From Sulfitobacter sp. S223 (lineage in GTDB: Bacteria; Pseudomonadota; Alphaproteobacteria; Rhodobacterales; Rhodobacteraceae), in assembly GCF_025143825.1 (NCBI RefSeq), contig NZ_CP083560.1:248001-312000 (forward strand): a DNA stretch of 64,000 bases, read 5' to 3'. The translations under genes and the position numbers were made by a program. The notes below the pieces were generated by a model, which was not told the DNA's origin, searched no databases, and saw only the letters and a list, made by a program, of their open reading frames with translations. This document shows, one piece after another, positions 35,651 through 45,519 of this stretch (the first letter of the stretch is position 1; every line of letters begins with the position of its first letter).

Positions 35651-36531
35651 AGCATGACCTCCGCACTGGGAATGCCATGTGTCAGGCGGTTGCGCATCAT
35701 GCTCGATAGCTGATCAACAATAACAATTGTGAGGAAGAGCAGAATGAAGATCGCTGCGGCTTCGTCGTACTTGCCGACGCCCCAACTCATCGTGTTGCGC
35801 AGGTCATAGCCGATACCGCCAGCACCGACAAAGCCAAGGATCGCTGAAGCGCGAATGTTGATCTCGAACCGCAGCAGCGCATAGCTGAGGTAGTTCGGGG
35901 CGACTTGCGGCACAACGCCCAGCCACATCCGTTGCGTCCAGTTTGCCCCGACCGATGCCAACCCCTCGACAGGTTTCAGCGAGGCGTTCTCGTTCACCTC
36001 CGAGAACAGCTTGCCCAAGGCGCCGATCGTGTGCAGCGCAATCGCGATCATCGCAGGCACAGGGCCGCCGCCAAGCATAAAGATGAGGACCAGCGCGATC
36101 ACGATTTCGGGCAAGGCGCGCAGGATATCTAGGACACGCCGCAAAGGGCCAACCAGCCACGGTACAGGTGCCAGTCCCCGCGTTACCAATAGTGACATTA
36201 CCAATCCGATCATGGCCCCCAGCAACGTTGAGGCGGCAGCGATGTTGATCGTCTCAATCAAGGACGGGAAGTATTTGATCAGGTAACCCGGCATCAAATG
36301 CGCCCGCTCTATCGCTTCGCTAATAAGCGCGGCCGGAAAATCGAACACATTGCCAAGCCCGTCCCAGAACCCGCCGGCATTGCGGCTGTCAGCCGTTGCA
36401 AAACCGGCACCAAGCAGGGCTAGAAACAGCACCAGCATGATGAAATTCATCAACCGTTTGGCTTTCACCTGCGCCAGATAGGCCTTGCCCAATTCTGCGC
36501 TGTTACCGTCCCCTGTCACTTTATCCGCCAT
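35647..36531 (-). CDS. phnE: phosphonate ABC transporter permease
   Basis: 294 residues with six hydrophobic segments and the EAA loop SEVNENASLKPVEGLASVGANWTQRMWLGVVPQV, the signature contacting PhnC. This is the standard-length PhnE. It follows phnD after a 73-base gap containing a strong hairpin and overlaps the longer phnE by four bases. Confidence 0.94.
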   Translation of the reverse strand: MADKVTGDGNSAELGKAYLAQVKAKRLMNFIMLVLFLALLGAGFATADSRNAGGFWDGLGNVFDFPAALISEAIERAHLMPGYLIKYFPSLIETINIAAASTLLGAMIGLVMSLLVTRGLAPVPWLVGPLRRVLDILRALPEIVIALVLIFMLGGGPVPAMIAIALHTIGALGKLFSEVNENASLKPVEGLASVGANWTQRMWLGVVPQVAPNYLSYALLRFEINIRASAILGFVGAGGIGYDLRNTMSWGVGKYDEAAAIFILLFLTIVIVDQLSSMMRNRLTHGIPSAEVML

Positions 36532-36553
36532 GATCTATCCCCACACGTCAAAT

Positions 36554-36582
36554 TGCTGGCCCCGGTTAGACCGGAGCCAGCA
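36554..36582 (-). promoter_or_regulatory. intra-operon hairpin between phnD and phnE
   Basis: TGCTGGC-C-CCGG pairs with CCGG-A-GCCAGCA around a five-base loop (one internal mismatch), 23 bases past the phnD stop. No T-run follows. Such stem-loops after binding-protein genes usually protect the upstream mRNA so that more PhnD than PhnE is made. Confidence 0.55.
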
Positions 36583-36604
36583 GATCGTTCTAAAATCGTA
36601 TCGT

Positions 36605-37513
36605 TTAATTTGATTTCGCCAGACGTGCCGCGACGATTGAGTCGTAGGCCTCATGCGTGATCGGGTCGAAACCAAGCACTTCACCGCCTGCAATCGCGGA
36701 TGCGCATTCTGGGTCGGTTTCGCCCATGGTGTCGATGATTGCAGTCACCTTGGCGCGCACGTCTTCGGGCAGCGCGTTGCGCAGAACCACTGGTTCACCC
36801 GGGATCAATTTGGAGCGCCAGATCTCCACCAGATCGTTCATATCGACCAGACCAGCATCAACCGCTTTGCGCAAAGCACCGAAGGTATAGCCGTCTTCCC
36901 AGTTCCCTTGGCCATCGGTCCATGTGACGCCAGCGGCCACGTCGCCGTTGTTTACTGCAACGATGGTCTGCTCATGGCCGCCAGTGAATTTCACTTCACC
37001 AAAGTACGCGCCGCTTTCCATGCTGGCACCGGTCATTGTCGGGATCTCGATGGACGGGATCAGGTAGCCGGACGTGGAGTTCGGATCACCAAAACCGAAC
37101 ACTTTGCCCTTCAGATCCTCAAGAGATGTCACACCGCTGTCAGCCCGTGCAAACCCGATGGAATAATAGCCGGTGGAGCCGTCCGCGTTGACCTTCACAA
37201 GAATGGGGGAGGTCGCTTCGGGATCAGCGATATGCACAGCCGCGTAGGAAGACGGGCCCATCAGCGACAGATCAATCGTGCCGCCTAGCAGGCCCTGGAT
37301 CACGCCGTTATAATCCGCAGGTGCGAACAGCTTTGTCGGAACGCCCAGTGCATCCTCAACAGCGCTGCGCAGACATTCGTTGCTGTTCATACGGTCCTGA
37401 GCGTTTTCGCCACCCAGAATACCAATGCGGAATTCGCTGATGGCATGGGCATCGGCATGGGCCGCGCTTGTCAGGGCGGTGGACATAAGGGCAGCTGCGA
37501 TGATTTTTTTCAT
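36605..37513 (-). CDS. phnD: phosphonate ABC transporter substrate-binding protein
   Basis: 302 residues with a signal peptide (MKKIIAAALMSTALTSAAHA-DA). PhnD-type core: FRIGILGGENAQDRMNSNEC, APADYNGVIQGLLGGTIDLSLMGPSSY, FGFGDPNSTSGYLIP with the Ser/Thr residues that hold the phosphonate, and AAGVTWTDG. Periplasmic; it delivers phosphonates to the two PhnE permeases. Confidence 0.95.
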   Translation of the reverse strand: MKKIIAAALMSTALTSAAHADAHAISEFRIGILGGENAQDRMNSNECLRSAVEDALGVPTKLFAPADYNGVIQGLLGGTIDLSLMGPSSYAAVHIADPEATSPILVKVNADGSTGYYSIGFARADSGVTSLEDLKGKVFGFGDPNSTSGYLIPSIEIPTMTGASMESGAYFGEVKFTGGHEQTIVAVNNGDVAAGVTWTDGQGNWEDGYTFGALRKAVDAGLVDMNDLVEIWRSKLIPGEPVVLRNALPEDVRAKVTAIIDTMGETDPECASAIAGGEVLGFDPITHEAYDSIVAARLAKSN

Positions 37514-37569
37514 CTTGGTCTCTCTTCAGTTGGATAGCACCCCGCGAAGGGTGCGGGGAAAGCAATCGT

Positions 37570-38373
37570 TTACTGGGCCGCGATGGGCGCGGCGGTAATG
37601 GTTTCGATCTCGGTCGATGTCGTCGCTTCGGAAAAGGACGCGTCCGCGCCGTAAATCTCGCGCGCTGTGTCTGTGGTCAGCTCAAAGGGCGTGCCGTCGA
37701 ACACGATCTTGCCCGCGCGCATGCCGATGACGCGGTCGCAATAGCGGCGCGCGGTATCAAGCGTGTGTAGATTGGCAATCACCATGCGGCCGTCCTGTTC
37801 ATGAATGTCACGCAGCGATTGCATCACGACTTGGGCGTTCATCGGGTCCAGCGAGGCGATGGGCTCATCCGCCAGAATGATCCGCGGGTCCTGCATCAGG
37901 GCGCGCGCAATCGCGACACGCTGTTGCTGGCCACCCGATAGGGCTTCAGCGCGCTTGGGCGCATGTTCAGCAATGCCGAGGCGCTCCAGAATGTCGATCG
38001 CGCGGTGGATGTCTTCGTCCGGATACAGATTGAACATTGTCGAGAAAGTAGAGCGGCGGTTCAGCGTGCCGTGCAACACGTTGGAGACCACATCCAGCCG
38101 TGGCACCAGATTGAACTGCTGAAAGATCATCGCGCATTGCGACTGCCACGTACGCTTGGCCGCGCCGCGCAGGGCCGTGACGTTGGTGCCGTCAAATTCG
38201 ATCTCACCCGAAGTCGCATCGGTCAGACGATTGAGCATCCGCAGCAGCGTGGATTTACCCGCGCCGGATCGTCCGATAATCCCGATCATCATCGGCTTGT
38301 CGACGGTAAAGCTTGCGGCTTCTACAGCCGTATTGGCACCAAATGATTTTGTGACACTGTCGAAACGCAACAT
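37570..38373 (-). CDS. phnC: phosphonate ABC transporter ATP-binding protein
   Basis: 267 residues: Walker [19 protein letters not shown]-loop [16 protein letters not shown], signature [15 protein letters not shown], Walker [13 protein letters not shown] and the H-switch IANLHTL. The last ~30 residues are an Ala/Thr-rich extension. It heads the phnCDEE-acyltransferase operon. Its ribosome site (AGGGGG) lies within a hairpin arm. Confidence 0.96.
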   Translation of the reverse strand: MLRFDSVTKSFGANTAVEAASFTVDKPMMIGIIGRSGAGKSTLLRMLNRLTDATSGEIEFDGTNVTALRGAAKRTWQSQCAMIFQQFNLVPRLDVVSNVLHGTLNRRSTFSTMFNLYPDEDIHRAIDILERLGIAEHAPKRAEALSGGQQQRVAIARALMQDPRIILADEPIASLDPMNAQVVMQSLRDIHEQDGRMVIANLHTLDTARRYCDRVIGMRAGKIVFDGTPFELTTDTAREIYGADASFSEATTSTEIETITAAPIAAQ

Positions 38374-38379
38374 ATCGCG

Positions 38380-38397
38380 ACCCCCTTGATTGGGGGT
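38380..38397 (-). promoter_or_regulatory. hairpin covering the phnC ribosome-binding site
   Basis: On the transcript, ACCCCC (38392-38397) can pair with GGGGGT (38380-38385) around a six-base loop. The 3' arm is the phnC Shine-Dalgarno, seven bases before the ATG. Folding would hide it, so translation may depend on opening of this stem. Confidence 0.45.
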
Positions 38398-38563
38398 GAC
38401 CTACTGGTCATTCACTACGCGTTTGTTTCCAATTCAAGAAGGTTTTGTAACAACGCCTGTTTGGTGCTGATAGCGGCGAAAATCAAACTACGTACGATCC
38501 GCATAGCGGGTAGGTGTGCAGTTTTTCACATACGCCATGATGCGCGCCAATGTCAGATTTGAT

Positions 38564-39409
38564 TTATTCTACGCCGATATTATCGATTAAACGAACACCC
38601 GCCAGCCACGCTGCCGCGAACAACCTCGAACTGGAACCTGCCTCGTTTAGAAGCTTTAGCTGTTGGCTGTCTCGCAGCTCCAAATACTCAATTTCGTGGA
38701 AACCGGCAGCGATGATTTTTGCTTTGGCGGCATCAACGATATCCGACATCAAGGCGCCGTCTACCAAAGCAATCCGCATGTCCTCCATCACGTCTGCCAA
38801 CGCCGCCGCCTTGGCCCGCGCCCGGTCTGAAAGTAACAAATTACGCGAAGACATGGCCAGCCCGTCCATTTCGCGGATTGTGGGGCATCCAACGACTTCG
38901 ATCGGGATATCAAGATCGGCGGCCATCCGGCGCACGATCTGTAGCTGTTGGTAGTCTTTTTCACCAAAGAAGGCCTTATCGGCAGAGGTCTGCAAGAACA
39001 GCTTTGACACGACAGTCGCCACGCCATCGAAATGCCCCGGCCGATGTGCGCCGCACAACATATCTGTCAGGCCGCCAACGGATACATTCGTGGCAAAGCC
39101 ATCGGGGTACATCTGTGCGCCATCAGGCACATAAATCACATCCACACCGATGGATTCGAGCTTTCTGGCGTCATCCTGTTCGGTTCGAGGATAGTTTTCG
39201 AGATCCTCAGGGTTGTTGAATTGCTTGGGATTCACAAAAATAGTGACGATGACGCGGTCACATGTGTCACGTGCGGCACGGGCCAGTGACAAATGCCCCT
39301 GATGCAAAGCCCCCATCGTTGGCACAACCCCAATCGTTTCGCCCGCATTGCGCCATGCAGCCGTGCGCACGCGCAGACCTGCCAATGTTGGTTCAATCGG
39401 CGCTATCAT
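38564..39409 (-). CDS. panC: pantothenate synthetase
   Basis: 281 residues. It condenses pantoate and beta-alanine with ATP. It is a class-I nucleotidyl-transferase fold: [12 protein letters not shown] (HIGH-like), [38 protein letters not shown] and MSSRN (KMSKS-like). Its start overlaps the panB stop as ATGA, so the two form an operon. The 190 bases between it and phnC hold no gene. Confidence 0.97.
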   Translation of the reverse strand: MIAPIEPTLAGLRVRTAAWRNAGETIGVVPTMGALHQGHLSLARAARDTCDRVIVTIFVNPKQFNNPEDLENYPRTEQDDARKLESIGVDVIYVPDGAQMYPDGFATNVSVGGLTDMLCGAHRPGHFDGVATVVSKLFLQTSADKAFFGEKDYQQLQIVRRMAADLDIPIEVVGCPTIREMDGLAMSSRNLLLSDRARAKAAALADVMEDMRIALVDGALMSDIVDAAKAKIIAAGFHEIEYLELRDSQQLKLLNEAGSSSRLFAAAWLAGVRLIDNIGVE

Positions 39410-40233
39410 TTGTTGGGTACTTCATCGGCAAAGACATGTTCCGCTGACGGGAACGACCTATTGCGAACTTCTTCGGCGTAGCTCGCGATTGCAGCCTCTG
39501 CGGTTTCACCTAAATGGGCGTAGCGTTTCACGAACTTGGCTTTGAATGCTGTGAACAACCCTAGCATGTCGTCCACCACAAGAATTTGACCGTCACAGCC
39601 CGCACTCGCGCCGATGCCGATGGTTGGGATATCCACCGCAGCGGTCACGTCATCAGCCAGAGTTGCCGGCACCTTTTCCAACACGACGGCAAAAGCACCC
39701 GCCTGAGTGACCGCATGTGCATCTGCAATCAGGGCATCACGGGCATCTCCCCGACCTTGCACCTTGTACCCGCCAAGCGTGTTTGTTGACTGTGGCGTCA
39801 GACCGATATGGGCCATTACGGGAATGCCGCGAGCGACTAGGAATGCAATCGTGTCGGCCATGGAAACACCGCCTTCAAGCTTTACAGCTCCTGCGCCTGT
39901 CTCAGACATCAGACGTGCTGCGTTTCGAAATGCCTGTTCAGGGCTTTCCTCATAGGACCCGAACGGCATATCGATGACCATCATCGCAGAGCTTAATCCA
40001 CGTGCGACAGCCTGCCCGTGCAGGATCATCATCTCCATCGTGACACCCAGAGTTGATGGCAATCCGTGCAGCACCATTCCCACGCTGTCGCCCACCAGAA
40101 CGAAATCACAATGAGCGTCCATCATTTGCGCCATCGGAGTTGTATATGCGGTCAGGCTGACCAGCGGAGCACCGCCCTTTGCCGCGCGGATGTCATCCGC
40201 CATCAGGGCGCGTTTCTTTGCCGTAGCACTCAT
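39406..40233 (-). CDS. panB: 3-methyl-2-oxobutanoate hydroxymethyltransferase
   Basis: 275 residues. It transfers a hydroxymethyl group from methylene-THF to 2-oxoisovalerate to give ketopantoate. Seen: [31 protein letters not shown] with the Mg-binding Asp, [29 protein letters not shown], and [22 protein letters not shown]. First gene of the panBC operon. Confidence 0.97.
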   Translation of the reverse strand: MSATAKKRALMADDIRAAKGGAPLVSLTAYTTPMAQMMDAHCDFVLVGDSVGMVLHGLPSTLGVTMEMMILHGQAVARGLSSAMMVIDMPFGSYEESPEQAFRNAARLMSETGAGAVKLEGGVSMADTIAFLVARGIPVMAHIGLTPQSTNTLGGYKVQGRGDARDALIADAHAVTQAGAFAVVLEKVPATLADDVTAAVDIPTIGIGASAGCDGQILVVDDMLGLFTAFKAKFVKRYAHLGETAEAAIASYAEEVRNRSFPSAEHVFADEVPNK

Positions 40234-40414
40234 CAGCTGTCTCTCTGCAATTTTATAACCGGACCTGAATATCAGTGACGTCTCTTATAAGATAGATTCA
40301 ATCTGTGAAAGCTTGGACTGGCGGATGGCACAGCCCGCATCAAGCAGCCGTTCATTCACAAAAAGCGAATGTCGGCTTTCTGCGCATACCAGACCGGCGC
40401 AACATGCCGGAACC

Positions 40415-40458
40415 ATCAAAAGAAATGCCCGCCTGAATTCCAATGGAACCGGCGGGCA
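40415..40458 (-). terminator. terminator after gabD
   Basis: On the minus strand GCCCGCC (40451-40457) pairs with GGCGGGC (40427-40433), followed by a T-rich run (ATTTCTTTT). A second perfect stem, CGGCCAAA/TTTGGCCG at 40471-40491, lies between it and the gabD stop. Confidence 0.7.
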
Positions 40459-40502
40459 ATCATATTTTTTCGGCCAAATCAGCTTTGGCCGCGAAAAGCG
40501 GT

Positions 40503-41975
40503 TTAGACGCTCATGCAGATGTACTTCATCTCCAGATAGTCTTCGATCCCGTGGTGGCTGCCTTCGCGGCCCAGACCGGATTGTTTGACACCGCCAAAGG
40601 GTGCGACTTCGGTTGAGATCAGGCCGGTGTTCACACCGACGATCCCGTATTCCAGCGCCTCGGCGACTTTGTAGACGCGGCTTAGATCGTTGGCGTAGAA
40701 ATAGCTCGCCAGACCAAAGATCGTGTCATTTGCCATTTCGATGACGTCATCAACAGTATCGAATTTGAATAGCGGGGCGAGGGGGCCGAATGTCTCTTCC
40801 TGCGCCACTTTCATCTTTTGCGTAACGCCGGTGATGATGGTGGGCGGGAGGAAGTTGCCGTCCATCGCGCCATTGGCGCCCAGCACAACGGTCGCACCGT
40901 GGGACACCGCGTCGTCGATATGTTCTTTGACCTTCTCGCCTGCGGCGGGGTTGATCAGCGGGCCAAGGTCCACACCGGATTCAAAGCCGTCACCGACTTT
41001 CATTTTCTGCACGGCGGCGGTCAGCTTTTCTGCAAAAGCGTCATAGACGCCGGCCTGCACGTAGATACGGTTTGCGCAGACGCAGGTCTGGCCGTTGTTA
41101 CGGAACTTGCACAGGATCGCGCCTTCGACAGCGGCATCCAGATCGGCATCGTCAAACACGATGAAGGGCGCGTTGCCGCCCAGCTCCATCGAGCATTTCA
41201 TGACCTGATCGGCAGCCTGCTTCATCAGGATGCGGCCCACTTCGGTCGAGCCTGTGAAGGTCAGCTTGCGCACGGCAGGGTTCTCGCAGAATTCCTTGCC
41301 AACAGCAGAGGAAGAGCTGGAAGGCACCACGTTGAACACGCCCGCAGGAATGCCGGCACGTTCGGCCAGAACGCCCATTACAATCGCGCTCAGCGGAGTT
41401 TCTGCTGCAGGGCGCGCGACGAAGGAGCAACCAGCGGCCAGCGCTGGTGCGGCTTTGCGTGTGATCATCGCGTTGGGAAAGTTCCACGGCGTGATGGATG
41501 CGGCAACGCCGATCGGCTGTTTGATCACGGTAATGCGCTTGTCGCGCTGATGGCCGGGGATTGTTTCACCGTAGACGCGTTTGGCTTGCTCACCAAAGAA
41601 TTCGATGAAGGACGCGCCATAGGCGACCTCGCCCTTTGCTTCGGCCAGCGGTTTGCCCTGCTCGGCGGTCAGGATGGCGCCCAGATCGTCCTGGTTCTCC
41701 ATCATCAGGTCGAACCATTTGCGCATCACGGCAGCGCGTTCCTTGCCGGTCCAGCTTGCCCATTCTTTCTGGGCGGCTTCGGCCTGTGCGATGGCTCCAG
41801 CCACCTGTGCGCGGCTCAGGTTGGCGACTTTTGCCACAACGTCACCGCGGGACGGGTTGGTCACATCGAATGTCCCGTCGTCACCGTCCACCCATTTTCC
41901 GCCAATATAGGCACGGGTTTCCAGCAGGCTGGGGTCTTTAAGAATGGATTTCAGATCGGTTGTCGAAGCAGTCAT
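40503..41975 (-). CDS. gabD: succinate-semialdehyde dehydrogenase (NAD(P)+)
   Basis: 490 residues, aldehyde dehydrogenase superfamily. GITPWNFPNAMITRK-type cofactor loop, FTGSTEVGR, catalytic Glu in MELGGNAP and catalytic Cys in NNGQTCVCANR, with the C-terminal GIVGVNTGLISTEVAPFGGVKQSGLGREG typical of GabD. It converts succinic or related semialdehydes to the acid, for example in GABA use. No gabT is adjacent. It stands as a single unit ending in a terminator; the next gene is divergent. Confidence 0.92.
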   Translation of the reverse strand: MTASTTDLKSILKDPSLLETRAYIGGKWVDGDDGTFDVTNPSRGDVVAKVANLSRAQVAGAIAQAEAAQKEWASWTGKERAAVMRKWFDLMMENQDDLGAILTAEQGKPLAEAKGEVAYGASFIEFFGEQAKRVYGETIPGHQRDKRITVIKQPIGVAASITPWNFPNAMITRKAAPALAAGCSFVARPAAETPLSAIVMGVLAERAGIPAGVFNVVPSSSSSAVGKEFCENPAVRKLTFTGSTEVGRILMKQAADQVMKCSMELGGNAPFIVFDDADLDAAVEGAILCKFRNNGQTCVCANRIYVQAGVYDAFAEKLTAAVQKMKVGDGFESGVDLGPLINPAAGEKVKEHIDDAVSHGATVVLGANGAMDGNFLPPTIITGVTQKMKVAQEETFGPLAPLFKFDTVDDVIEMANDTIFGLASYFYANDLSRVYKVAEALEYGIVGVNTGLISTEVAPFGGVKQSGLGREGSHHGIEDYLEMKYICMSV

Positions 41976-42058
41976 GATGCGTTCTCCTAGAATTTCTTAG
42001 TGGCACCCAAACCAACTCCCAGTATGATTGTCCAGTTCACATTGAAAGGAACGACATC

Positions 42059-42850
42059 ATGAAGCTGGATGATGCCTATGCCAACGCAGCTTATATCAAG
42101 GACGCTGACGCCTATCCACAGCGTTGGGAGGAGGCCGCGAAATCTTTCCGCGACAGCCTTGGTGCGCGGGCACAAGAAGGGGTCTCTTATGGTCCGTCAG
42201 AACGTCAGGCCTTTGATTTCTTTCAACCCGAAGGGGTTGCGCGTGGCACAATGATCTTTGTGCATGGTGGTTACTGGAAGGCCTTTGATCGATCAATCTG
42301 GTCGCACTTGGCTGCCGGAGCGCTTGCGCGGGGGTGGGCCGTTGCAATGCCAAGCTATGATCTTTGCCCTGATGTGCGTATCTCAGAAATCACACGGCAG
42401 ATCGCGGCGGCTGTGACACGAATTGCCGATCGTACCTTCGGGCCATTGGCGTTGGCGGGCCATTCTGCTGGTGGCCATCTGGTGTGCCGCATGACCGATC
42501 CGCTGATTCTGCCCTCCGAAATCCGCGAACGGATCAAACAGATTGTCGCAATTTCTCCGGTCGCGGATCTGGCCCCGCTCATGGATACATCCATGAATGA
42601 GGTGCTGCGCATTGATGCGGCAGAAGCGCAGGCAGAAAGCCCTGTGAATATGCAGCCCCCTCACGGCCTTGATCTGACCATTTGGGTTGGCGCCGATGAG
42701 CGGCCGGTGTTTCTGGAACAAGCCGAGCAATTGGCCCGTGGCTGGGGCGCGCGGCGTGTGGTGGAGGAAGGCAAACACCATTTTGACGTGATTGATGGCT
42801 TGATGGACCCCGAAGGCCCGATGGTTAAGGCGCTCTTGGGTCTTAAATAG
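42059..42850 (+). CDS. alpha/beta hydrolase, arylformamidase-like
   Basis: 263 residues. The oxyanion-hole motif HGGYW (MIFVHGGYWKAFD) and nucleophile elbow GHSAGG are typical of the kynurenine formamidase/carboxylesterase branch. Catalytic Asp and His are probably in WVGADERPVF and GKHHFDVI. The opening YANAAYIKDADAYPQRWEEAAKSFR matches formamidase-like proteins. No tryptophan-catabolic gene is nearby, so the substrate is open. AAAGGA precedes the ATG. Confidence 0.8.
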   Translation: MKLDDAYANAAYIKDADAYPQRWEEAAKSFRDSLGARAQEGVSYGPSERQAFDFFQPEGVARGTMIFVHGGYWKAFDRSIWSHLAAGALARGWAVAMPSYDLCPDVRISEITRQIAAAVTRIADRTFGPLALAGHSAGGHLVCRMTDPLILPSEIRERIKQIVAISPVADLAPLMDTSMNEVLRIDAAEAQAESPVNMQPPHGLDLTIWVGADERPVFLEQAEQLARGWGARRVVEEGKHHFDVIDGLMDPEGPMVKALLGLK

Positions 42851-42936
42851 AGGCCTGCCATACAGCGGTGTGGGCTGTTCAGCCTTTCCTTTAGGGCAGT
42901 GTTTTGTAAAACTCTGGCAATAGACAGGCTCAGGGG

Positions 42937-42955
42937 ATGTAAATTCGATTTACAT
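42937..42955. promoter_or_regulatory. perfect dyad ahead of the AAA+ gene cluster
   Basis: ATGTAAAT (42937-42944) and ATTTACAT (42948-42955) are exact inverted copies separated by TCG, 41 bases before the start of the coiled-coil gene. The A/T-rich symmetrical arms look like an operator for a dimeric repressor of the operon that begins at 42997. Confidence 0.5.
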
Positions 42956-42996
42956 TCCATATATTCAGACAAAGACCCATTCACACGGAGTATCCA

Positions 42997-44073
42997 ATGG
43001 CCAATCTCGACGCGCAGGTACGCGAATCCCAGGAACAGGTGGCGGAAGCACAAAGCAAGATCGCCGAGCTGACCAGCCGTATCGAAACGGCTCGCGCCAA
43101 GCTGAAGACCGGAGATGCAGCCGAGATCGACATTGAAAACGCTTCGCTTGAAGATGTTCATGCCCACACAGAGGTGATGAACGCCAACATTGCAGAGCTG
43201 ATCATGGGGCTGGATGATGTGACGGCAGGCTTTTCGCGTGACTTCGACGAGATGCGATCAAAGACCGGCTGGGAAAGCGTCGTGGGCATCTTCTCATCTG
43301 CGAAGGCCGACAGCATGCGCCAAGAGCGGGTCCGGTCGGCATCCATTGACGACAAGCTGCAGGACCTGATCGCCAAGTCTGATACCATTGTGCAACTTCT
43401 GGAAGGTCAGTTGGCCGTTTTGGAAGAACAGAAAACCAAAGTCGAAGGCAACCTGACTGAAACCTTAAGCGACCGCGAAATGACCGTGGCCGAGCTTGAA
43501 GCCCTGCGCAATGACATCGCGGATATGGACCCCGAGATCATCAAGCTGGAAAACGCCATCGCGTCAGAGACGGACGCGGCAAAGCGCACCGCGCTGGAAA
43601 GCCAGCTGGCAGAGGCAAACAGCCGCTACAATGCCATGGTGCAAGAGGAGCAGGTCAAGCTGGCCAAGTCCCAGACGCTTGAGCGCTATATCGACAAGGG
43701 CAAGACGTGGGTAGACAGTCTGCAGAACCAGGCGGCCACGCAGATGGTGCTGATCAATAAGCTGCAAACAGACACCAAGCAGCGTGTGGTCCTGTATGAT
43801 GCACTCACCAAATCGCTGAAGACGGCGCAACAACAAGACGTCGCCCACCGCATCAACGAAATCGGCGTGAAGACGGACCAAGAAGCCCAGTCCGCCATGG
43901 CCGGTATCGGGTCAGCCACCAACGCCCGCATGGCGGAGATGATGGAAAAGCATGAAGACCACATGGTGTTCGCGCGTGACGTGCTGGAACAGAAGGCCAA
44001 AGCAGACGAACGCTTTGCGCGCCGTTTCCAGAAGATCATCGAGAAGCACGACAGCAATGCTTATGGGGAGTGA
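42997..44073 (+). CDS. long coiled-coil protein, first gene of the AAA+ cluster
   Basis: 358 residues, strongly helical with heptad character from residue 1 to about 50 and again from about 130 to 230 (VQLLEGQLAVLEEQKTKVEGNL; SDREMTVAELEALRND). Small, charged residues dominate; no membrane segment and no enzyme motif. In outline it resembles PspA- or TelA-type filamentous proteins, but I see no diagnostic motif for either. It is followed without a gap by a small membrane protein and, two genes later, an AAA+ ATPase, which suggests that it is a scaffold or substrate of that ATPase. Confidence 0.7.
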   Translation: MANLDAQVRESQEQVAEAQSKIAELTSRIETARAKLKTGDAAEIDIENASLEDVHAHTEVMNANIAELIMGLDDVTAGFSRDFDEMRSKTGWESVVGIFSSAKADSMRQERVRSASIDDKLQDLIAKSDTIVQLLEGQLAVLEEQKTKVEGNLTETLSDREMTVAELEALRNDIADMDPEIIKLENAIASETDAAKRTALESQLAEANSRYNAMVQEEQVKLAKSQTLERYIDKGKTWVDSLQNQAATQMVLINKLQTDTKQRVVLYDALTKSLKTAQQQDVAHRINEIGVKTDQEAQSAMAGIGSATNARMAEMMEKHEDHMVFARDVLEQKAKADERFARRFQKIIEKHDSNAYGE

Positions 44074-44320
44074 CCGACAGCGCTGGAGCCGCTTCGATCA
44101 CATCAAATTCGGGCTCTCCACGTTTGTGCTTGGGGCCATTGCGGGTCTTTGCATTTCGCTCACTACCGTAGGCGGATCAACCTTTAGCACTGCGGTAGGC
44201 TGCGGACTGTTTTTATGGCTTGCTCCGCTCTTGTTTGTCGGATGGTTGCGTATCTGCGAAAAGTATTTCCTTCGAGGGTTCTTGATGCCGGTATGGCGTA
44301 AGTTGGGGTTGATTTCATGA
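44063..44320 (+). CDS. small two-helix membrane protein overlapping its neighbours
   Basis: 85 residues from the ATG at 44063 (another ATG at 44057), starting inside the last codons of the coiled-coil gene and ending with an ATGA overlap onto the next gene. Two hydrophobic segments (FGLSTFVLGAIAGLCISL and VGCGLFLWLAPLLFVGWL) are followed by a basic tail. The upstream part of its open frame is only the shadow of the coiled-coil gene. It may anchor the complex to the membrane. Confidence 0.65.
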   Translation: MGSDRQRWSRFDHIKFGLSTFVLGAIAGLCISLTTVGGSTFSTAVGCGLFLWLAPLLFVGWLRICEKYFLRGFLMPVWRKLGLIS

Positions 44321-45435
44321 CAGACCCTGCTGCTGATCATTATGATCTGAAAGACACCTTCGCCAGCCGCAGGTATTTTGCCAAATTCCAAGGCATCATG
44401 CAGCACATGCTGCGTGTGGCTGGTGTGATGGAGGCCGAGGGGCATTTGACCCGTGATGAGGTCACAATACTCGCGCGCTATGCCGTCAGCCTCACCCACA
44501 CATTTCAGGCGCTTAGCTGGAAATATCTGTTGGTAGGCCGTGAAACAGGGCGCTTCTTTGGTTCCCTCACCGTGGACGGACGCGACAGCGGCTTTCCCGT
44601 CGCGGCAGAGCTGATGACAATGGCCAATGATGCGCAGAATGCGCAGGCGCATCTGTCTGCGATGCCATCGGTCGAGGCGCATAAAGACCAGATGGTCCAG
44701 GCGATTCTGAGCGACCGCAACATTCCGACAAAGCTGCAATTCAGTCTCTCACAAAGGCTCTATTATGAGGAATTGCTAAAGGGCGACTTGTTTTGGGTGC
44801 GCAACGATCCGCAGGCCGAATGGATAGGCGAGGAGCATGGCCGGCGCTCCTACAGGCTACACTGGGCGACCTATGACAGTCAGGTGAACCTGCCAGTTAT
44901 CTATATGATGGAAGTCGAGGATTCAGGTCGTGAGGCGCTGCCCCGTGATACCCGCCGTTGGGCGCAGGTACAGGCGCATCTGAGCGCGCAGGCGCTGGGC
45001 GGGTTAAAGCTGGTCACCATCGCGCGCGGCTTTGACGAGGACTTTGACGATTTGCACCCCAAACGACTGCGCCGCTTCCATCTTGGTCCGATGTACAGTC
45101 ACGCTTATACCCGCCAGAACGGCCCGCTGCGCGATGTTCTGGCCCAAGCCAAAGCGCCAGAAGGTCAGGATTGGGCGATGGTCTGGACTGAAGAAGATCT
45201 ACTGTCGGACCGCGTGATCGAGCAGAAGGCCGGTTGGTTCTCGACCGTGGAGCGCGAGATTTTCGCGCTTGATCCCATGGGCGGGCAGATGCCCGACATG
45301 GGGGCGACCAGTACGCAACGCAGCATCATTTTGCCCCAGCGACCTTATCAGGTGCTGGAAGAGCAAAATCCGCCGGGCTTTGCCGGTGTGCGTAAGTTTG
45401 TGGTGAGCAGTGCGGGCCGTGTGCTGCAGTATTGA
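44317..45435 (+). CDS. conserved protein of unknown function in the AAA+ cluster
   Basis: 372 residues, soluble, with a helical N-terminal half (YFAKFQGIMQHMLRVAGVMEAEGHL, DEVTILARYAVSLTHTFQAL) and a mixed second half with the conserved-looking GLKLVTIARGFDEDFDDLHPKRLRRFHLGPMYSHAYT. I recognise no family. Translation is coupled to the preceding membrane protein (ATGA). An 84-base gap separates it from the ATPase gene. Confidence 0.65.
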   Translation: MTDPAADHYDLKDTFASRRYFAKFQGIMQHMLRVAGVMEAEGHLTRDEVTILARYAVSLTHTFQALSWKYLLVGRETGRFFGSLTVDGRDSGFPVAAELMTMANDAQNAQAHLSAMPSVEAHKDQMVQAILSDRNIPTKLQFSLSQRLYYEELLKGDLFWVRNDPQAEWIGEEHGRRSYRLHWATYDSQVNLPVIYMMEVEDSGREALPRDTRRWAQVQAHLSAQALGGLKLVTIARGFDEDFDDLHPKRLRRFHLGPMYSHAYTRQNGPLRDVLAQAKAPEGQDWAMVWTEEDLLSDRVIEQKAGWFSTVEREIFALDPMGGQMPDMGATSTQRSIILPQRPYQVLEEQNPPGFAGVRKFVVSSAGRVLQY

Positions 45436-45519
45436 GCAGCGCACCCGCTGCGACCGCGGATTTGGATATTTATGGCCAAAAGAAATAGAGGCCGCCGCAG
45501 AATTTAGAGAGGAACGATC

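Noticed and set aside
38400-38470. A Pho box upstream of phnC
   Set aside because: TTGTTACA followed by TTCTTGAA is only a loose match to CTGTCAT repeats, and I could not find a convincing pair at 11-base spacing.
40818-41990. A 390-codon plus-strand ORF
   Set aside because: Exact antisense shadow of gabD with no recognisable motif.
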